9,905 bases of DNA from XYB1-FULL-44-23 sp964441445. Its GTDB lineage: Bacteria; Patescibacteriota; Microgenomatia; CAZETR01; Amesbacteraceae. Shown one piece after another: positions 5,050-9,905 of this stretch. The translations under genes were made by a program, and so were the position numbers. Each line of letters opens with the position of its first letter. The first letter of the stretch is position 1. The stretch covers positions 1 through 9,905 of the forward strand of contig CAYTYO010000023.1 of the NCBI GenBank assembly GCA_964441445.1, written 5' to 3'. The notes below the pieces were generated by a model. That model had not been told where the DNA came from. It saw only the letters and a program-made list of their open reading frames with translations, and ran no database searches.

Positions 5050-6891
5050 ATGAATATTCTTATTCCGCATTCATGGCTCAAAGACTACTTATCTACAGCA
5101 GCCACACCCGACCAAATCCAAAAATATCTTTCGCTTTGCGGACCATCGATAGAGAGAACACAGCAAATCAGCAACGACACTGTATACGATATTGAAGTTA
5201 CCACCAATCGGCCCGACTGTCTTTCTGTCTTGGGTATAGCCCGCGAAGCTGCCGCTATTCTCCCACAATTTGGTTTACCGGCTAAACTCATCTCCGATCC
5301 CTTGATCCATTCGCCAAAAATAAAGACCGCCTCCTCTGTAGATTACCTTAAAGTAAAAATTGATCATAAACTCTGCCCTCGGTTTTCAGCCTTGCTCATA
5401 AAAAACGTTCAGGTTAAAAGTTCTCCCGAACTCACACTATCAAAACTAACCAAGGTGGGTATGCGCGGCTTAAACAATATTATTGACGTCACAAATTTGC
5501 TTATGCACGAGTTAGGTCAGCCCATACATGTTTTTGATTACGACAAAATTTCCCACCACATGATGACCCTGCGCGCGAGCCATCCCGGGGAAACAATCAC
5601 CACTCTGGACGGAAAATCTCATACGCTCCCCGGTAACGATATCGTCATTGAAGACGGTTCAGGTACATTAATAGACCTCTGCGGAATTATGGGCGGGCTC
5701 AATTCAGCTGTGACAGCAGATACTAAAAATGTATTGTTATTTGTACAAACGTACCACGGCCCCAGCGTCCGCCGGACTTCGATGAGTTTAGCACATCGCA
5801 CCTCTGCCGCGGTATTATTTGAAAAAGATCTCCCCACCGAACAGGTTTTGCCAACCCTTGAATTGGCTGCCGAAATGTTAAAACAAGTCAGCGGAGGATT
5901 ACCTGAACCAACAGCTCTGGATATTCTTTCCGGCACTGAATCTTCAAAATCAATTAAGCTTCCGAAACCTCTGCACACTCTATCGTCTGAAAAAATGGGT
6001 GTAGATATCTCGGCCCAAAAAGCTGCAAACTACCTTAAATCACTGGGCTTCACGGTTAAATCTCAAACCGAAATTCAGATTCCCTTTTATCGTAAATACG
6101 ATATTTCTATACCTGAGGATTTGGTTGAAGAAGTAGCCAGACTTTATGGTTACCACAATATTCCCTCCGAAATAATGTCAGGCGAGCTTCCGGCCCCTTC
6201 ATTTGATAAAACATTTTTCTGGGAACGAAAAATAAAAACCGCCCTGAAGTACTTTGGCTTTACTGAAATATACTCTTACTCACTGGTAGCAGCAGACCAT
6301 GGATTAAAACTGTCCAACCCCTTAACCTCAGACTGGCTTTATCTTCGCACATCGTTATTTCCTTCTCACCAAAAAATTATGGAGGAAAATCAAGGCCGGG
6401 TAGAGACCTTAAATTTGTTTGAAATTGCGAATGTTTATCTACCCCGAACCGGGGATCTCCCCGAAGAACAGCCCCGGCTAATATTAAGTACCAGTGACTC
6501 CGGTTATTACCGTTTTAAAGGTTTAATTGTCGGCCTGCTTTCTGATTTGGGAATTTTAAATATTGAGCCTGAAATAAAAATAGACTCCGGTATTCAGTAT
6601 TGGGAAATAGGCTTAGATCAAATAATTGATCATGCAACTGATATTAAAACCTACACCCCCATTTCTAAATTCTCTCCCATAATTGAAGACATAAATGTCC
6701 TTTATCAAGGCAGCTATGCCACGATCGTCAAACAAATTCAATCCACGAGCCCGCTCATTACATCGATTAAACTGGTTGACAAATACGGCGATAAACTTAC
6801 CCTCAGGCTGACGTTCCATTCAAAAGATAAACAGTTATCCGATGCTGATGTTGCTCCCATCAGAAATCAAATAATTCACTCGTTTTCATAA
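5050..6891 (+). CDS. pheT: Phenylalanyl-tRNA synthetase beta subunit without the OB-fold tRNA-binding domain
   Basis: This 613-residue beta subunit is much shorter than E. coli PheT (795). The B1 segment begins normally (ILIPHSWLKDYL), then runs straight into DIEVTTNRPDCLSVLGIAREAAAI (47-70). The EMAP-II/OB-fold domain of roughly 110 residues that usually sits between them is missing. The B3/B4 editing domain (about 105-280) has NNIIDVTNLLMHELGQPIHVFD and CGIMGG, B5 lies at about 305-375 (IPEDLVEEVARLYGY), a catalytic-like fold at about 385-520, and an FDX-ACB anticodon-binding domain at about 533-613 (PISKFSPIIEDI). The usual LE(S/A)A at the editing region reads LFVQTY (230-235). The deletion is clean and the frame intact, so it is not a pseudogene. 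It is co-transcribed with pheS and has no Shine-Dalgarno. Confidence 0.95.
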   Translation: MNILIPHSWLKDYLSTAATPDQIQKYLSLCGPSIERTQQISNDTVYDIEVTTNRPDCLSVLGIAREAAAILPQFGLPAKLISDPLIHSPKIKTASSVDYLKVKIDHKLCPRFSALLIKNVQVKSSPELTLSKLTKVGMRGLNNIIDVTNLLMHELGQPIHVFDYDKISHHMMTLRASHPGETITTLDGKSHTLPGNDIVIEDGSGTLIDLCGIMGGLNSAVTADTKNVLLFVQTYHGPSVRRTSMSLAHRTSAAVLFEKDLPTEQVLPTLELAAEMLKQVSGGLPEPTALDILSGTESSKSIKLPKPLHTLSSEKMGVDISAQKAANYLKSLGFTVKSQTEIQIPFYRKYDISIPEDLVEEVARLYGYHNIPSEIMSGELPAPSFDKTFFWERKIKTALKYFGFTEIYSYSLVAADHGLKLSNPLTSDWLYLRTSLFPSHQKIMEENQGRVETLNLFEIANVYLPRTGDLPEEQPRLILSTSDSGYYRFKGLIVGLLSDLGILNIEPEIKIDSGIQYWEIGLDQIIDHATDIKTYTPISKFSPIIEDINVLYQGSYATIVKQIQSTSPLITSIKLVDKYGDKLTLRLTFHSKDKQLSDADVAPIRNQIIHSFS

Positions 6892-6895
6892 ATAT

Positions 6896-7909
6896 ATGGA
6901 GCCATTTCCCTTTATCGAAGTTTCAGGTACGTACGCTGACGTTGGTCGAGCCATTGGCTTACGCATGTCATCTGAAATAAACAAGGCGGTCCTTGCTCAT
7001 AAAGCTAAAGTTCCGGACTACGTCACCCACTTAAAAAAATCCCTTGAATATTATTCACACACCCAATCCGTTTTTCCTCAATACATAACCGAGCTTGAAT
7101 CCCTAGCTCAGGCCGCCAATGTATCCCCTCAGGAATATTTCTTTTGTAATAACCCTGAAGCCTTTGATACGGAAGAATTTGAAGACGCAAAAGAAAATAA
7201 ACTTCCGGATCATTGCACCACTGTGGTAAGCAAAAATACTTCCGGCGCTATCATAGGCCACAATGAAGATTGGGATATCAGCGCCATGTCGTCACTTTAT
7301 TTACTTAAAGCGACTGTAAACGAAACTACTTTTTTTTCTCTCAACTATTCTGCTGACATTCCGGGTTCAGCGGTTGGCATTAATAATTACGGACTCATCC
7401 AGTGTATTAATTATCTTAATTCGCACTCTTCTTTTGGCATTCCTAAAAACTTTCTTGCCCGGGCCATCATGGAATGCCAATCATTGGATGCTGCTGAAAA
7501 GCTCTTAACAAATACCCAAGCAGGATCAGGCTATAACCATGTCCTAATCCAAAATCAAAGTGTTAGCGATATTGAAGTATCCAACATTGGCAGCCTTATC
7601 GATCACGTCTCGTCACAAACTTACGTTCATACTAACCATTATTTATCTCCGCTTTCCAACGCCGAAAAATTTCGCTCGCCCAGTTCACTGCATAGATACA
7701 ATCGTGCAAATGAACTGGCTAAACCGGCAATGGATTTTAATGACATGGCCAAACTCCTAAGCGACAAAGTCGACAACGAATATCCCATTTGCCGACCTAA
7801 CGAGACCCTAGCCTCAATTATTTTTGATACTTCCTCAAGCACTATCCGGATTGCTAAAGGCCATCCCTGTCAAAACCCTTATACCGAATACTCCTTTGCT
7901 AAGGTGTAG
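6896..7909 (+). CDS. Peptidase C45 / acyl-CoA:6-aminopenicillanic acid acyltransferase-like Ntn hydrolase
   Basis: This 337-residue protein has the layout of the C45 family, which matures by cutting itself just before a catalytic cysteine. The likely nucleophile is C107 in DHCTTV, followed by GAIIGHNEDWD (117-127), the conserved substrate-pocket segment. YVHTNHYL (243-250) matches another conserved block. Cleavage at H106/C107 would give an alpha chain of about 106 and a beta chain of 231 residues. The fungal member has Gly before Cys; here it is His. Family members hydrolyse or transfer acyl groups on amides (penicillins, peptides, ceramide-like or beta-alanyl amides), so the substrate cannot be deduced. 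No signal peptide is visible, suggesting the cytoplasm. It starts 4 bases after pheT, with no promoter of its own seen, and overlaps the convergent PBP gene by 11 bases. Confidence 0.82.
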   Translation: MEPFPFIEVSGTYADVGRAIGLRMSSEINKAVLAHKAKVPDYVTHLKKSLEYYSHTQSVFPQYITELESLAQAANVSPQEYFFCNNPEAFDTEEFEDAKENKLPDHCTTVVSKNTSGAIIGHNEDWDISAMSSLYLLKATVNETTFFSLNYSADIPGSAVGINNYGLIQCINYLNSHSSFGIPKNFLARAIMECQSLDAAEKLLTNTQAGSGYNHVLIQNQSVSDIEVSNIGSLIDHVSSQTYVHTNHYLSPLSNAEKFRSPSSLHRYNRANELAKPAMDFNDMAKLLSDKVDNEYPICRPNETLASIIFDTSSSTIRIAKGHPCQNPYTEYSFAKV

Positions 7910-9905
7910 GAGTTGAGGAGGGGACAGTAGTCGGTTGAGGAGGACCGGAATAATCCTGGTTAACGGCAAACTCCACATATCTGGTTCCCACTTTTCCGGC
8001 TTCATCTTCAGCTCTGACATCAATTTTGTGATATCCATCGGACATATTGGGGATTGTCACTTCATACGGCTGGCTTCCGTTTGTATACTTTAATGTTCCG
8101 TCCACAAATACCTCTACCTTTTTAACGGTACTTAAATCTTCAACCTCCACCCGTACCTTCACATCCCGGTTGTTTATTCTCGTTTTGTCTCCAGGCTCTA
8201 AAATTTTGACCCATATCGGATTATTGTTTGAACAATAGTCTGATGGGGGATGATATTTTGGATCCTGCTGTTCGTTTAGCCAAGCCAGCACCCCTTCCTG
8301 CCATTTATTTTTTCCGGTTTGGCTTTCAAATGGATCTTCCTCTTTAAAGTAAAAGAATTCCTTCTCATCATAATTACCGGACCCGACATCAGAAGGCGTT
8401 GCTATTTTCCCCTCGCCCTTACAAACCTTAACTTTTTTATGAATAGAGTCATCCGCCCATGGTTCAGTTCCCTTTATGAAATACTCTTTTTTTGCTTCAA
8501 ACCCGTCATGAGACCTGAACCCCGATATCTTATCTACATCGATTTGGACTACCTCATCCGGCTGCACAAACTTTTCATCTGCCTTACCTTTCAGCGTTTC
8601 ATTCATAATTTTTCTCCATATTGGAGAAGCACCAGTTACCCCTGAAGCCACCTGTTTCATAGAAGTATTGTTATTGTTTCCTACCCACACTCCGGTTATA
8701 AAGTTTGGCGTCCACCCGATTGTCCAGTTGTCCTTTTTATCGTTTGTTGTTCCGGTTTTTACCGCCACTGTCTTTCCCGGCACTTCAAGCGAACTCCCGG
8801 TGCCGAAAGTAATCTTCCGTGCCTCAGGGTCTGACAATATGGATGAAATGATAAATGCCTCACCCCGACTCATCACTTTTCTCCCTTCGGTCGGTCTCCA
8901 CTCTTCCAAGACTTTTCCGTTTATATCAGTCACTTTAAGTAGCGCCACCGGGTCAACCTTAAGCCCGCCGTTGGCAAAGGCACTGAATGCCGTTGCTTCA
9001 TCAAGTAACGTTACTTCGCCGCCGCCTAGGGCCATTGATAGGCCCACCCGCTTTAATAATTCTGGTGTCGGGTTTAGTGTCGAAAATCCCATGTCGTACG
9101 CCACTGTCAGCATGTCTTTTATCCCGACAAGAGCAAGCATCTTTACCGCTGGGATATTAAGAGAATTCCCTAAAGCTTCGCGCACCAGCACCGGCCCTCG
9201 AAACTTTCCGTCGTAATTAACCGGGGAGTAATCCTTAGCATCCCCGCCGGGAAAAGTCACCGGCGTATCCATTAAGATAGTCGAAGCTGTATATCCCTTC
9301 CTCAGCGCCGCCAGATAAACAACCGGTTTTATTGATGATCCCGGCTGCCTTATAGCCGTAGTTACATTGTATTTGCCGTCATAGTTGGGGTCTCCCCAGT
9401 CCTTGCTTCCTACCATTGCCAAAATCTGGCCTGTTTTAGTATCCATCACCACTGCGGCTCCGTTAGTAATATTCAAATGATTTACTTTTGCCACTTCCTC
9501 CGCGACGATCTGCTGTGCTTTATCCTGCAGATCCAGATCTAAACTTGTTGTCACCCGTAAACCCCCCTGCTCAACTACGTTTTCACCATATTTCTTTTCC
9601 AATAGTTGTTTAACATAAAACACAAAATGCGGAGCTTTAAGTGTTCCGGCTTGTGTCGCCACAGCTACGTTTGGTAAATCCTCCAGAGCTTTTTTCTCCT
9701 GTTCCTTCGATATATACCCGTCTTCGGTCATTCGCCGCAATACTTCCTTAGTTCTGTCTTCGTAAGCCTTACCGTTAAAGGGTGAATATCTGGAAGGCCA
9801 CTGAGGTAATCCGGCCAATATAGCTGCCTCAATTAAATTCAGATCATTTACCGGCTTATCAAAATACATCCGTGCCGCTTCTCCAATTCCCCACGCCGTA
9901 CCCCC
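7899..9905 (-). CDS. Class A penicillin-binding protein (bifunctional peptidoglycan synthase), N-terminus beyond window
   Basis: 668 C-terminal residues are visible; the frame stays open to the right edge. The fragment starts in the last part of the GT51 glycosyltransferase domain (GIGEAARMYFDKPVNDLNLIEAAILAGLPQ), which polymerises glycan strands. The transpeptidase domain follows with all three motifs: SSIK (fragment residues 190-193, catalytic serine first), SLN (248-250) and KTGT (383-386). This domain cross-links stem peptides and is the penicillin target. After it comes a linker with two cysteines, an Ig-like domain (about 563-649; KKVEVFVDG, GYHKIDVRAEDEAGKVGT) and a Ser/Thr/Pro-rich tail. 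The missing part should hold the membrane anchor and the GT51 catalytic glutamates. The enzyme acts on the outer face of the membrane. Apparent starts such as the ATG at 9867-9869 are internal. It converges with the C45 gene. Confidence 0.93.
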   Translation of the reverse strand, partial: GGTAWGIGEAARMYFDKPVNDLNLIEAAILAGLPQWPSRYSPFNGKAYEDRTKEVLRRMTEDGYISKEQEKKALEDLPNVAVATQAGTLKAPHFVFYVKQLLEKKYGENVVEQGGLRVTTSLDLDLQDKAQQIVAEEVAKVNHLNITNGAAVVMDTKTGQILAMVGSKDWGDPNYDGKYNVTTAIRQPGSSIKPVVYLAALRKGYTASTILMDTPVTFPGGDAKDYSPVNYDGKFRGPVLVREALGNSLNIPAVKMLALVGIKDMLTVAYDMGFSTLNPTPELLKRVGLSMALGGGEVTLLDEATAFSAFANGGLKVDPVALLKVTDINGKVLEEWRPTEGRKVMSRGEAFIISSILSDPEARKITFGTGSSLEVPGKTVAVKTGTTNDKKDNWTIGWTPNFITGVWVGNNNNTSMKQVASGVTGASPIWRKIMNETLKGKADEKFVQPDEVVQIDVDKISGFRSHDGFEAKKEYFIKGTEPWADDSIHKKVKVCKGEGKIATPSDVGSGNYDEKEFFYFKEEDPFESQTGKNKWQEGVLAWLNEQQDPKYHPPSDYCSNNNPIWVKILEPGDKTRINNRDVKVRVEVEDLSTVKKVEVFVDGTLKYTNGSQPYEVTIPNMSDGYHKIDVRAEDEAGKVGTRYVEFAVNQDYSGPPQPTTVPSSTPTP

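Noticed and set aside
5619..5978. 119-residue open frame antisense to pheT
   Set aside because: Shadow of the pheT B3/B4 domain, with no family features.
8668..9216. 182-residue open frame on the + strand inside the PBP gene
   Set aside because: It lies opposite the transpeptidase domain whose SSIK, SLN and KTG motifs are intact; the composition is that of reverse-complement coding DNA.
1..9905. CRISPR, insertion sequence, integrase, toxin-antitoxin or defence genes
   Set aside because: No regularly spaced repeats, transposase or integrase motifs, or paired small genes were seen; the tRNA end carries no visible attachment-site duplication in this window.

Overview
The window reads as a stretch of bacterial chromosome of moderate GC, probably from a Patescibacteria (Candidate Phyla Radiation) lineage, possibly Microgenomates-like. 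This placement is an inference from three things: none of the eight visible start codons has a Shine-Dalgarno sequence, two aminoacyl-tRNA synthetases lack accessory RNA-binding domains, and the genes are very tightly packed. TGA is used as a stop (thrS), so this is not one of the lineages that reads TGA as glycine. No 16S rRNA or other marker is present to prove the placement.

Layout: the window opens inside a tRNA-Val(GAC), whose 3' end lies one base before the ATG of an endonuclease IV gene (nfo). A 183-base gap follows with a good promoter, a second -10 box and a hairpin with a T-tract. Next comes a translation block on the + strand: thrS (no TGS domain), infC, rpmI, rplT, an intrinsic terminator, then pheS, pheT (no OB-fold tRNA-binding domain) and a peptidase C45 / acyl-CoA:6-APA acyltransferase-like Ntn hydrolase. 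Converging on the last gene, and overlapping it by 11 bp, is a class A penicillin-binding protein on the - strand. Its start lies beyond the right edge.

How it works together: tRNA-Val, ThrS, PheST, IF3, L35 and L20 all serve translation, and thrS-infC-rpmI-rplT-pheST is the classical bacterial order. The transcription layout is less usual. rpmI and pheS each have a perfect TATAAT exactly 7 bp before their ATG, so the transcript should begin at or next to the start codon. infC has a good promoter ending 12 bp before its GTG. The nfo message would start about three bases before its ATG after tRNA 3' processing. Only thrS has a real 5' leader, and that leader holds a candidate attenuator with a T-box-like TGGAACC. 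The C45 protein and the PBP are the accessory part. A functional link between them is possible but unproven.

I found no mobile element, CRISPR array, toxin-antitoxin pair or defence system. The most interesting material is the leaderless gene architecture, the thrS leader and the trimmed synthetases.
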